Assembly (NCBI GenBank): GCA_029959615.1
Contig: JASCOD010000010.1
Coordinates: 62,001 to 126,000 of the forward strand
Length of the DNA: 64,000 nt
From: Flavobacteriaceae bacterium PS02338
GTDB taxonomy: Bacteria > Bacteroidota > Bacteroidia > Sphingobacteriales > Sphingobacteriaceae
Reading direction: 5' to 3'
In this document: in pieces, positions 16,161 to 23,452 of the stretch
How positions within the stretch are numbered: position 1 is the first letter of the stretch
Layout of the letters: each line of letters opens with the position of its first letter
Notes under the pieces: model-generated
Database searches by the model: none
What the model was told of the DNA's origin: nothing
What the model saw: the letters and a program-made list of their open reading frames with translations, nothing else
Program-made: the position numbers and the translations under genes

Positions 16161-17009
16161 ATGGAACTTTTAAGATCATTTGGAAACAGGAAAATAGGTT
16201 ACGTTCCGTTCGGGACGACCAATGGAGCCGACCGGCTGCCGTTTCCCTGCCACAAGCCGGCGGACTGTTATGTTGTACTTTTTGCCCGTAACGGCAGTAC
16301 GGTCATTTCTGACTTTGTGGAATATAAAGCCGACCGCGATACACTGTTCTTCTTCAATATCGGGCAGCAGTTTCAGATAGGCAATGAAAGCAACGGGGAA
16401 CTTGTGTATTTCAATCCCGAATTTTACTGCATCGCCTTTCACGACAAAGAGCTGACCTGTGATGGCGTACTGTTCAACAATGTTTTTGAAACACCGTTTA
16501 TCGTACTCACAGAGAGCGAGCATGTTTCATTCAGTCGACTTATGGGTGAGATAAGGCAGGAACTGCACAGGGAAGATTACTGGACGGAGGAAATGGCAAG
16601 GACAAAACTGAAGGAGCTCATTATCACGGCTAGCAGGTCATGGCTTGAAAGGACACCGGACCAAAAAGGAATGGGAACGACAGAAGACGAGCTCAGCCGT
16701 AGATTCAGCCATTTGGTAGAATCACATTATCAGAGCATGCACAGCGTTGCGGAATATGCCGGGCTGCTCCATATCAGTCCAAAGACCCTGAACAGGAAAA
16801 TTGTACGTGAAAAGGGAATATCGCCCAACACCATCATCAAGAACAGGATCATCCTGCAGGCAAAACGGCTGCTGGCCAACACCGACCTTTCGGTAAAGGA
16901 AATATCGGGACAGCTCGGATATGACGACCAATCCTACTTTGTCCGTTTTTTCAAGATACAGACAGGAAAATCACCTGTTGAATTCAGAAAAGAGGCGACA
17001 AAAGATTAA
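16161..17009 (+). CDS. AraC-family transcriptional regulator (with cupin-like N-terminal region)
   Basis: 282 residues. The C-terminal ~100 residues hold the two HTH units of AraC/XylS proteins: SVAEYAGLLHISPKTLNRKI and SVKEISGQLGYDDQSYFVRF, ending with the family's TGKSPVEFRK. The N-terminal part resembles the sensing domain found in many Bacteroidota AraC proteins. It starts 7 nt after the HxlR gene. The OsmC-like, thioredoxin and DsbA genes downstream are candidate targets. The codon use and higher G+C differ from the sulfur island upstream, suggesting a separate origin. Confidence 0.9.
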   Translation: MELLRSFGNRKIGYVPFGTTNGADRLPFPCHKPADCYVVLFARNGSTVISDFVEYKADRDTLFFFNIGQQFQIGNESNGELVYFNPEFYCIAFHDKELTCDGVLFNNVFETPFIVLTESEHVSFSRLMGEIRQELHREDYWTEEMARTKLKELIITASRSWLERTPDQKGMGTTEDELSRRFSHLVESHYQSMHSVAEYAGLLHISPKTLNRKIVREKGISPNTIIKNRIILQAKRLLANTDLSVKEISGQLGYDDQSYFVRFFKIQTGKSPVEFRKEATKD

Positions 17010-17071
17010 GTCGGGGAAAAATGTCCTATACATTGTACCTTATATCCATTGTCCGTGCTTCCGACCTTCGG

Positions 17072-17079
17072 TAACTTTG
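17072..17079 (+). promoter_or_regulatory. -7 promoter box for the OsmC-like/thioredoxin genes
   Basis: TAACTTTG fits TAnnTTTG exactly. Upstream, CATTGT occurs at 17031-17036 and 17047-17052 (16-bp phase), a possible activator site, but this repeat is short. Confidence 0.45.
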
Positions 17080-17165
17080 TACTGTAATAAATTATAAGAA
17101 ATAAGTTTAAGGAAACAAATGTTAAAGCCGTTTGGCAAGGAAGTTTTAAAAAAGGAAACGGACAG

Positions 17166-17519
17166 TTGAATATCGAAAATTCGGAAATAGATAAGGTCGC
17201 TTTCAAGCCTGTCTTTGCAAAAAATGACGGAAACTTTACCAATCCGGAAGAATTGCTGGCATCTGCACACGCAACCTGTTACACGATGACACTGGGCTAT
17301 ATCCTCTCTGAAAACGGATTTACGGCAGACGACCTTGAAACCAAAGTTTCGCTCGTGATAGATAATAATGTCATCACGAACTCCAACCTAGAGCTCAAAG
17401 CGAAAATCACCGGTATTGATGAGGATAGCTTCCTAAAGTTTGCAGACAAAGCAAAAGAGATGTGTGTGGTAGGAAACGCATTAAAAGTACAGATCAGCTT
17501 AGAGGCTTCATTGATCTGA
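17166..17519 (+). CDS. OsmC/Ohr-family thiol peroxidase-like protein, start codon unclear
   Basis: The coordinates start at a TTG, giving 117 residues, but the coding region almost certainly begins earlier. The same frame upstream reads VKAVWQGSFKKGNGQLNIEN from 17121, which looks like the normal OsmC N-terminal strand. It is open back to the TAA at 17088-17090, yet contains no ATG, GTG or CTG; only ATT (17091) and ATA (17094) are near the expected place. The body has NPEELLASAHATCYTMTL with the first redox Cys and KAKEMCVVGNALK with the second, so the catalytic pair is present. It would reduce organic hydroperoxides or persulfides in the cytoplasm. Confidence 0.75.
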   Translation: MNIENSEIDKVAFKPVFAKNDGNFTNPEELLASAHATCYTMTLGYILSENGFTADDLETKVSLVIDNNVITNSNLELKAKITGIDEDSFLKFADKAKEMCVVGNALKVQISLEASLI

Positions 17520-17530
17520 TAACGGAGAAA

Positions 17531-17557
17531 GCCGCTCTAAGAAAGCGGCACTCTTTT
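17531..17557 (+). terminator. Intrinsic terminator after the OsmC-like gene
   Basis: GCCGCT (17531-17536) pairs with AGCGGC (17544-17549), followed by a T-rich tail up to 17559. It separates the OsmC-like gene from the second thioredoxin gene, unless read-through occurs. Confidence 0.75.
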
Positions 17558-17589
17558 TTAAAGAATAATAAACTAAAAATATTCAGTAT

Positions 17590-17883
17590 ATGACTTTTCA
17601 GGAAATAATTGATCAGGATAAACCCGTATTGGTAGATTTTTTTGCAACCTGGTGCGGTCCCTGCAAAATGCAGAGCCCTATCATTGACGAGGTAAAGCAG
17701 CATGTCGGTGAGAGTGCTACCGTTATCAAAATCGATATCGATCAGAACCAGCAGCTTGCGTCACAGCTTCAGGTCCGCAGTGTACCTACCTTAATGATTT
17801 TTAAGAAGGGCGAATTGAAGTGGAGACAATCTGGCGTTTTTCCCGCATCGGAATTGGTGTCACTGGTAAATAAAGAATTGTAA
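17590..17883 (+). CDS. Thioredoxin, copy 2
   Basis: 97 residues, the same length as copy 1, starting MTFQEIIDQDKPVLVDFFAT. Active site WCGPCK with C22 and C25; cis-Pro region VRSVPTL. Compared with copy 1 most residues are the same, but the codons have higher G+C and differ often, so the copies diverged before joining this locus or entered separately. It stands between OsmC and DsbA-like genes and may supply electrons to either. Confidence 0.92.
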   Translation: MTFQEIIDQDKPVLVDFFATWCGPCKMQSPIIDEVKQHVGESATVIKIDIDQNQQLASQLQVRSVPTLMIFKKGELKWRQSGVFPASELVSLVNKEL

Positions 17884-17898
17884 TTTAATTAACGAGAT

Positions 17899-17922
17899 CC
17901 AAAGGTTTGATTGTCCAAAGGT
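17899..17922. repeat. Direct repeat CCAAAGGT x2
   Basis: CCAAAGGT occurs at 17899-17906 and 17915-17922, 16 bp apart, in the 61-bp gap before the DsbA-like gene. It may be a regulator site or part of a weak hairpin (GAGATCC ... GGTCTC). Confidence 0.35.
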
Positions 17923-17944
17923 CTCAACTAAAGAATAATCTGAA

Positions 17945-18652
17945 ATGAAAATAGAAATCTGGAGCGATGTTATCTGTCCGTTCTGTTACATCGGAAAACG
18001 GAATTTTGAAAAAGCCCTCGAAGAGTTTGCAGATAAAGATCATGTAGAAGTAGTCTGGAAGAGTTTCCAGTTAGACCCATCCTTGCCCGAAACAGCATCT
18101 GAAAGCTATGAGGAATACCTGACAAAGCGAAAAGGTATGCCTTCTGAACAGGTCAAGGGAATGCTCACCAACGTAACGGAAATGGCTAAACAGGCCGGTC
18201 TGGAATATCATCTGGATAGATCCGTTATCGTCAATTCGCAAAAAGCCCATCTTCTGCTACAATTTGCAAAGTCCAAAGGGCTGGGTAACGAAGCCGAGGA
18301 ACGTCTGTTCCGTGGCTTTTTTACAGAGGGTGCAGACATAGCGGATTTAGACACCTTGGTTCGTCTTGGCAAAGAAATCGGATTGGACGAAAACGAAACA
18401 AAACTCATATTTGACGACGAAAAATATAGATATGAGATGACGCAGGATATTCAGGAAGCGCAGAGTTTAGGTGTCAGCGGAGTACCTTTCTTCGTATTTG
18501 ACAGGAAATACGCTGTTTCGGGGGCACAGCCATCAGAAGCATTTGCGGATACCCTGTCGAAATCCTATGCGGAATGGAGAAAGTCCAATCCCGAAATAAA
18601 ATTGGAAGTTACACAGGGCAGCAGCTGTACAATCGACGGGAAGTGTGAATAA
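17945..18652 (+). CDS. DsbA-family oxidoreductase, FrnE-like
   Basis: 235 residues without signal peptide. The active site VICPFCYIGKRNFEKAL places the CPFC pair at residues 11-14, then an all-helical insertion and the late GVSGVPFFVF cis-Pro segment, as in FrnE-type cytoplasmic DsbA proteins. Two further cysteines lie at the C-terminus (GSSCTIDGKCE), a second CxxxxxC pair known from some FrnE proteins. It is likely a cytoplasmic disulfide isomerase or reductase active in oxidative stress. A methyltransferase gene follows 56 nt later. Confidence 0.9.
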   Translation: MKIEIWSDVICPFCYIGKRNFEKALEEFADKDHVEVVWKSFQLDPSLPETASESYEEYLTKRKGMPSEQVKGMLTNVTEMAKQAGLEYHLDRSVIVNSQKAHLLLQFAKSKGLGNEAEERLFRGFFTEGADIADLDTLVRLGKEIGLDENETKLIFDDEKYRYEMTQDIQEAQSLGVSGVPFFVFDRKYAVSGAQPSEAFADTLSKSYAEWRKSNPEIKLEVTQGSSCTIDGKCE

Positions 18653-18708
18653 GTGTATTTCAACGACCCGGCGTTAATACAAAATGGCTCTTCCTAAAAA
18701 AATAAAAT

Positions 18709-19275
18709 ATGTGGGATATGTACCGAATGTTCGTAATACCCGAAGGTAAGTGGGGCGAAAAAGGGGCTGCAACGATGGTCGGCTCTGGAGATGCTATGGC
18801 CCGTCAGGCTGTGGAGCTCTTGGAGCTAGGGCAGAATGACCGCGTTCTTGAAATTGGGTTTGGTCCGGGAATAGGCCTGGAAACTCTGGCAAAAAAAGTA
18901 ACGCATGGATCAGTTGTCGGTATCGACCCTTCGGAACTCATGCACCGCCTTGCCGGTGAGCGTAATGAAATAAGTATAGAAACGGGTCTGGTAAAGCTCT
19001 TAAAAGGGACGGTTGATCATCTGCCCTTTGAGGACAGTTATTTCAACGGTGCCCTCGCAATGGACAACATGCATTTTTGGAATGACCCTCTCAAAGCACT
19101 AAAAGATCTGCACAGGGTACTTATGCCGGGTGCAAAGCTGGTGTCTTCCTTCACACCTTTTTCCGGAGGAAGCAGGCGTGGCTGGAAAGAACTGTTTACA
19201 GCAGCAGGATTTACGGACTTTGCTATATTTGAAAATGAGTCAGGCATCCGTTTAGTAGGCACAGCAGCCAAATAA
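18709..19275 (+). CDS. Class I SAM-dependent methyltransferase
   Basis: 188 residues. Motif I is VLEIGFGPGIGLETL (about residues 45-59), followed by the acidic residue of VVGIDPSE and the post-motif LAMDNMHFWNDPLKAL. The length is at the low end for the family, but no frame break is seen. The substrate is unknown. It lies between the FrnE-like gene and the second DUF2892 gene in a row of small stress genes with short gaps, so it could be part of their transcript. Confidence 0.85.
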   Translation: MWDMYRMFVIPEGKWGEKGAATMVGSGDAMARQAVELLELGQNDRVLEIGFGPGIGLETLAKKVTHGSVVGIDPSELMHRLAGERNEISIETGLVKLLKGTVDHLPFEDSYFNGALAMDNMHFWNDPLKALKDLHRVLMPGAKLVSSFTPFSGGSRRGWKELFTAAGFTDFAIFENESGIRLVGTAAK

Positions 19276-19312
19276 GATCAAAGCCTTCAAAAATTAATCA
19301 AACTGTAGAATA

Positions 19313-19546
19313 ATGAAAAACTATTTAAGAAATTGGAATTTTATGCGGGTATTTAGGCTGGCATTAGGTGTTATTGTCATGGTACAGGGTATTATGGCAA
19401 ATGAATGGCTGATGGCAGGACTGGGCGCTCTGTTTGCCCTGATGCCCCTGATGAACGTAGGATGCTGCGGAGTAAACGGATGCAATACGCCCATTGCGAA
19501 AAGTGGAACAAAATCAGAAGAAATAACGTATGAAGAAGTTCGCTAA
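19313..19546 (+). CDS. DUF2892 (YgaP-like transmembrane) protein, copy 2
   Basis: 77 residues, starting MKNYLRNWNFMRVFRLALGV, with two helices and the cysteine cluster GCCGVNGCNT. It is the counterpart of the protein at 14056. Its 3' end overlaps the next gene by 17 nt. The order DUF2892-DUF6132-thioredoxin is the same as at 14056-14805, except that the thioredoxin here is broken. Confidence 0.85.
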   Translation: MKNYLRNWNFMRVFRLALGVIVMVQGIMANEWLMAGLGALFALMPLMNVGCCGVNGCNTPIAKSGTKSEEITYEEVR

Positions 19547-19757
19547 AAAACATCTGCTCACCATGGCAGGTGTATTTATCGGGGCCATTGCCGGTTATTT
19601 ATATTGGAAATTCATCGGGTGTACTTCCGGTACTTGTGCCATTACATCCAACCCACTAAACAGTACTATATATGGTGCGGTTATGGGGGGACTTTTATTT
19701 TCAATATTTAAAAAAGATAAAAAACAATTTGATATTTCAGGGAATAACAAACAGTGA
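19530..19757 (+). CDS. DUF6132-like small membrane protein, copy 2
   Basis: 75 residues with the conserved GYLYWKFIGCTSGTCAITSN segment and a Lys/Asp-rich tail KKDKKQFDIS. It overlaps the DUF2892 gene by 17 nt. Its final codons overlap the start of the thioredoxin remnant exactly as the intact copy at 14298 overlaps the thioredoxin gene at 14512. Confidence 0.75.
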   Translation: MKKFAKKHLLTMAGVFIGAIAGYLYWKFIGCTSGTCAITSNPLNSTIYGAVMGGLLFSIFKKDKKQFDISGNNKQ

Positions 19758-19809
19758 CAAACCTGTACCTATACTGTTAAATTTCTCTGCGGTACAGTTG
19801 TATTCCTAA
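19735..19809 (+). pseudogene. N-terminal remnant of a third thioredoxin gene
   Basis: This frame reads FQGITNSDKPVPILLNF followed by SAVQLYS and a stop at 19807. It lines up with the first 24 residues of the intact thioredoxins (FQEIIxQDKPVLVDFFATWC). No start codon remains and the WCGPC site has been lost. Position is as expected: directly over the end of the DUF6132 gene. Confidence 0.75.
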
Positions 19810-19912
19810 AAAAATTAAGTAATGCATAGGTAATTATGCCAGCTTCATTAAGATGTAAATAGATAAAAATTTACAAAAAGCAGCCCCAATAAAATTCTTA
19901 AATTATATACGT

Positions 19913-20299
19913 ATGAGCTTTTTTAAACGACTCTTTGGCAGTGATGAACCATCGAACAGAAAAGATTTTGATTGGGTTCCCTTAAACGATCTGCAACAAC
20001 TACAAGAAATCATTACGGATTCTTATCAAAAGACAATAATAATTTTTAAACATAGTACCCGTTGCAGTATCAGCCGTTTTGTGTTAAATTCCTTTGAAAA
20101 CGAATTTGATTATCCGAAAGAAAAAATAGAAGCATATTATCTGGATCTGATTCATTTCAGAGAGATTTCCAATGAAATAGCCAGAAGATTTAACGTTCAA
20201 CATCAATCTCCCCAAATCATGGTCATCAAAAACGGGAAAGTGGTTTTTTCAACTTCCCACGAGAATATCGATGCCGGTTCTCTAGTTAGATTTCTTTAA
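19913..20299 (+). CDS. YtxJ-like (BrxC-type) monothiol/bacilliredoxin protein
   Basis: 128 residues. The thioredoxin-like fold is recognisable: TIIIFKHSTRCSISRFVLN with C51 in the position of the YtxJ motif (T-C-P-I-S in Bacillus, here R-C-S-I-S), and cis-Pro in HQSPQIMVIKNGKVV. YtxJ/BrxC proteins remove bacillithiol from oxidised proteins; bacillithiol is known in many Bacteroidota. The gene lies inside a broken thioredoxin, between its N-terminal and C-terminal remnants, and may have replaced it. Its own AT-rich leader (19810-19912) separates it from the upstream genes. Confidence 0.85.
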   Translation: MSFFKRLFGSDEPSNRKDFDWVPLNDLQQLQEIITDSYQKTIIIFKHSTRCSISRFVLNSFENEFDYPKEKIEAYYLDLIHFREISNEIARRFNVQHQSPQIMVIKNGKVVFSTSHENIDAGSLVRFL

Positions 20300-20406
20300 T
20301 CGGCATTTCAACAAACGCTTTTCGCTAATCAGCTGTTATATTGTCTTTTGTACGAACTAAAAACAACACACTTTTCATGTATTACAGTTTGATACCCTAG
20401 AAAACA

Positions 20407-20460
20407 GGTGTGTCTCCGGTAAATGAATTGAGAAGATTGATAAAGGAAAATATAAACTAA
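20407..20460 (+). pseudogene. C-terminal remnant of the third thioredoxin gene
   Basis: The frame from 20407 reads GVSPVNELRRLIKENIN and a stop, matching the C-terminus of intact copies (GVFPASELERLIKENL). An in-frame TAG lies just upstream at 20398-20400. The remnant is followed by a terminator, as is the intact thioredoxin at 14512. Confidence 0.75.
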
Positions 20461-20483
20461 ATGCGGAACTATTACCCGCATTT
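20459..20483 (+). terminator. Terminator-like hairpin after the thioredoxin remnant
   Basis: AAATGCGG (20459-20466) pairs with CCGCATTT (20476-20483). The T tract is weak. It closes the segment in the same place as terminators behind the intact thioredoxins. Confidence 0.55.
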
Positions 20484-20519
20484 AATGTTATACATACCCA
20501 CTGCCTGAAGAGTAAAAAA

Positions 20520-21062
20520 TTATTTGATAAATGTCTCCAGTACCTCTTTAAATAGGTCTGTACCTGCTTTTTCCAGCCATTCGAATACCAGCATATCCCT
20601 TGTTATGACCACAGCACCGTTCTGCTGCATCCGTTCCAGTCCACGCGTTCTGTCATTTTCAGTTCTGGAACCAACACCCATATCTACAATAAATACTTCA
20701 TAACCCGCATCCAGCAGATCCAATACGGTCTGCAGAACGCAGATATGCGTTTCCGTACCGACAACGATTACCTGCTTACGCTCTTCGGCGAAATGTTTTG
20801 TCAAGTTACCTTCCCGGACGGCCGAAAAATAGGTCTTGGAAACAATATCCTTTTCACTGACCTTCGATCGTAAAATTTCGGGTGTTGCCCCAATTTTTTC
20901 AGGGAAGTGTTCTGTGAGTAAAACCGGAATACCTATTTTTTTAGCAAGGTCAACTGACCAGATTGCGGTTTCCAGCACTTCTTTCCCGTTGATGATCTTT
21001 GGAAACAGCCGTTCCTGAATATCGATAACAAGTAATGTTGAATTTTCCTTTATGATTTTCAT
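20520..21062 (-). CDS. Isochorismatase-fold hydrolase (YcaC-like), first copy
   Basis: 180 residues. The catalytic Asp is in TLLVIDIQERL (D14), a Lys in DIVSKTYFSA, and the nucleophile Cys in GTETHICVLQTVLDLL. This is the D-K-C triad of the isochorismatase/cysteine-hydrolase family, which includes nicotinamidases, ureidoacrylate hydrolases and YcaC. No clear DxH metal motif of nicotinamidase is seen. It stands alone on the minus strand behind the LLM monooxygenase gene, with 65 nt between them, so both could be on one transcript from the regulated promoter at 22289-22354. Confidence 0.88.
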   Translation of the reverse strand: MKIIKENSTLLVIDIQERLFPKIINGKEVLETAIWSVDLAKKIGIPVLLTEHFPEKIGATPEILRSKVSEKDIVSKTYFSAVREGNLTKHFAEERKQVIVVGTETHICVLQTVLDLLDAGYEVFIVDMGVGSRTENDRTRGLERMQQNGAVVITRDMLVFEWLEKAGTDLFKEVLETFIK

Positions 21063-21127
21063 ATTTAAAGAATTAGGGTTAAAGATACTATAACTATGTA
21101 AACTTAATAACGGAACCTTTAGGCGGC

Positions 21128-22210
21128 CTACAGCTCCGGCATCTGATAGGCATCGGCAATCAATTTTGCTGAATGTACCATTTTCTCGGGCGAATGTCCG
21201 AGGTTTACCAGCATCAGCTCATCGGCACCCGATACCTGTTGCCCCCTGTTCAACCCGTCAGCAACCATCTGTCCTGTGCCATAGATCATTTTAGACCGCC
21301 AGCTTTCCATCAGGTACCTGTCCTGTTGCGTATATGGAAATGAGGCCAGTTCTGAAGGAGAAGGCATTACGTAAGATTGTCCTTTCATCATCCGCATCAT
21401 GCTGTGTGCATAACTTTCGGTTTCCAACAAGGCTTCTTCTTGGGTGTCGGCAGCAAATACGGCAAAGCAAGCTAAAGTGTGTGGCTTATCAAGGATTTCC
21501 GATGGTTGGAAATTATCCCTATAGACCGCAAATGCCCCTTCCAGATTTTCGGGAGAAAGCTGTGCGGCAAAAGCAAAGGGCAGTCCAAGTTTCCCGGCTA
21601 TTTTTGCAGAATGGCCAGAAGATCCCAACAGCCATACAGCAGGCCTTTCCATGGAACGTTCAATACCGTTCTGGGCATCCTGTCCGGGTCCGGGCACCGC
21701 CCAGACCTTATTCTTATATGGGTGTCCTTCAGGGAAATCGTTATCGAGAAAATGGAACAGCTCTTCAAGCTGCTGCATGTAGTTCTCCGCTCCGGGGCTT
21801 CCCATACCACGGATAGCCGTTGCAGTAAAACCATCCGTTCCGGGTGCACGGCCTATACCAAGGTCGATCCGTCCGGGAGCCATTGCCTCCAACATACCAA
21901 ACTGTTCTGCAATTACCAGGGGCGGAAAGTTTGGGAGCATCATACCCCCGGCTCCCAAACGGAGGTGCTTTGTCTCGCCGACCAGACGGGCGAGCATAAC
22001 TGCCGGTGATGAGGTAGAAACGGCAGGCATCGAGTGATGTTCCGCAACCCAGTAACGGGCAAATCCCCTGCGGTCGGCAAGTTTTGCCATTTCGATACTT
22101 TTTTCAATTCCCTCTATCGCGGAAAACCCTTTTCCGGTCGTTGCCCAATCCAGTATGGATAGCGGAACGGGGGCATTTCCCTGTTTTTTTATTGTACTGA
22201 TATTGTTCAT
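21128..22210 (-). CDS. LLM-class flavin-dependent monooxygenase (luciferase-like, MsnO8 type)
   Basis: 360 residues. The start VPLSILDWATTGKGFSAIEG, the segment YWVAEHHSMPAVSTSSPAVM and RIDLGIGRAPGTD are the hallmark of the short bacterial luciferase-like subfamily often annotated as MsnO8 family. These enzymes use reduced flavin and oxygen on small organic molecules. The promoter, read from the minus strand, has the 36-bp tandem operator found also before the sirtuin operon and the second isochorismatase gene. The divergent gene at 22433 encodes an AraC protein that is the natural candidate regulator. Confidence 0.92.
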   Translation of the reverse strand: MNNISTIKKQGNAPVPLSILDWATTGKGFSAIEGIEKSIEMAKLADRRGFARYWVAEHHSMPAVSTSSPAVMLARLVGETKHLRLGAGGMMLPNFPPLVIAEQFGMLEAMAPGRIDLGIGRAPGTDGFTATAIRGMGSPGAENYMQQLEELFHFLDNDFPEGHPYKNKVWAVPGPGQDAQNGIERSMERPAVWLLGSSGHSAKIAGKLGLPFAFAAQLSPENLEGAFAVYRDNFQPSEILDKPHTLACFAVFAADTQEEALLETESYAHSMMRMMKGQSYVMPSPSELASFPYTQQDRYLMESWRSKMIYGTGQMVADGLNRGQQVSGADELMLVNLGHSPEKMVHSAKLIADAYQMPEL

Positions 22211-22288
22211 CTCTATACGCCTTTTTTATTGTCTTTAATCATTGTTTATTCCGGTTACTCACCGGTGTATCTTTGTAAAATAATAATA

Positions 22289-22354
22289 CAAAGGTAGAAA
22301 GCATATCCTGTTCAGTGGATACCAAAGAAGGTTCTAATACTACCATTTTGATAA
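22289..22354 (-). promoter_or_regulatory. AraC-type tandem operator and -7 box, promoter of the LLM monooxygenase
   Basis: On the minus strand TTATCAAAATGGTAGT (22354-22339) is followed by a second half-site GGTAT 21 bp later (22323-22319). TACCTTTG (-7) occupies 22296-22289, with 26 bp between the G of the second TTTG and the box. The same layout occurs at 23361 and 25855. Confidence 0.78.
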
Positions 22355-22432
22355 ATATATCCCCTATAAATACCTTTATTTATTTCCTGTTTTTGTAAAT
22401 TGCAGTTCATTTTTATAATTCGGAAAAAGACT

Positions 22433-23323
22433 ATGGAAACTTTAAAATTTCATAAAACGGATTGCGGGGTCGACTTCCTTCTGAACGTTATCCATCTGGA
22501 AAGTGCAAACGGAACATACCTTAAAAACGTGCCTTTCAATACCGATTTTTTCGAGATTGTATTCTTTAAAAAAGCACATGGCCGCCTTATACTGAACCAT
22601 CAACAGATCGAGCTTACGGATAACAGCCTTATTTTTATTTCTCCGCATCAGAAGCGTCAATGGCATTTTGAGGAAGAAAAGGAACAGCTCTTTACGATAC
22701 TTCTTTTTCAGGAAGATTTTCTCAATGAATTTTTCTCCGATAAACTTTTTGCCTACAGGCTGTTATATTTCTACCAGCTTCATTATCCATTGAAAATGGC
22801 GGTGGATACCGAGCTTATCCAGGGCTACTGTAACCTCCTGACGGAAATAAAGTCGGAACTGGTACATACCAAGCCGGACAGCATACACATCGTACGTTCG
22901 CTGCTCTATTATATCCTTCAGAAACTCAACAGGGAGTATGCAACAAGGAACCATCTGGATTTGGAAAGGGACAACAGCAACCACTATGCTTTTCAGTTCA
23001 AGCACCTGATCGAAATACACATCAAAAAAAAGCAGCGTGTTGAGGACTATGCGGAAATGCTCGGCATCAGCAGGGTTTCCCTCAATACAGCTGTCAAAGA
23101 ACAGTTTAATGTGACTGCTACGCATCTGCTCAAACAACGGCTGCTGCTGGAGATCAAGAACTATCTCATCCATTCAAAGCTCACCGTCAGTGAGATTGCC
23201 TATGAACTAAGCTTTTCAGAACCTAATCACCTGATGCGTTTTTTCAAAACACAGACAGGTATGACCACGGGTGAGTTTCTCCATGACAACCAGTCCGGAA
23301 GTACTTTGCACGCGCTGGTGTAA
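22433..23323 (+). CDS. AraC-family regulator, probable controller of the sirtuin/monooxygenase regulon
   Basis: 296 residues from the ATG at 22433; the upstream in-frame TTG at 22400 is less likely. The N-terminal half is a cupin-like ligand domain (LILNHQQIELTDNSLIFISP; KRQWHF). The C-terminal half has the two AraC HTH units: VEDYAEMLGISRVSLNTAVK and TVSEIAYELSFSEPNHLMRF, ending TGMTTGEFL. It is divergent from the LLM gene and the tandem operator lies between them. Since the other two operator copies stand before the next two transcription units, this regulator is the best local candidate to bind them. Direct binding is not shown. Confidence 0.9.
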   Translation: METLKFHKTDCGVDFLLNVIHLESANGTYLKNVPFNTDFFEIVFFKKAHGRLILNHQQIELTDNSLIFISPHQKRQWHFEEEKEQLFTILLFQEDFLNEFFSDKLFAYRLLYFYQLHYPLKMAVDTELIQGYCNLLTEIKSELVHTKPDSIHIVRSLLYYILQKLNREYATRNHLDLERDNSNHYAFQFKHLIEIHIKKKQRVEDYAEMLGISRVSLNTAVKEQFNVTATHLLKQRLLLEIKNYLIHSKLTVSEIAYELSFSEPNHLMRFFKTQTGMTTGEFLHDNQSGSTLHALV

Positions 23324-23360
23324 GTCCTGGAAGCCACTTCCTGACCAGTATCATTAATTT

Positions 23361-23426
23361 TTATCAAAATGGTAGTTATGTCATCGGTTTTGGTAGCCTT
23401 TCCATAATCTTCTGAAACTAATTTTG
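23361..23426 (+). promoter_or_regulatory. AraC-type tandem operator and -7 box, promoter of the sirtuin operon
   Basis: TTATCAAAATGGTAGT at 23361-23376; half-sites GGTAG at 23371-23375 and 23392-23396, 21 bp apart. TAATTTTG (-7) at 23419-23426, again with 26 bp after the G at 23392. Confidence 0.8.
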
Positions 23427-23452
23427 TAACCGTTTTTAATTATCAGAATCTT

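Noticed and set aside
17031..17052. CATTGT repeat before the OsmC-like gene as another copy of the AraC operator
   Set aside because: The phase is 16 bp, not 21, and the GGTAG half-site is absent, so it does not belong to the three-site regulon.
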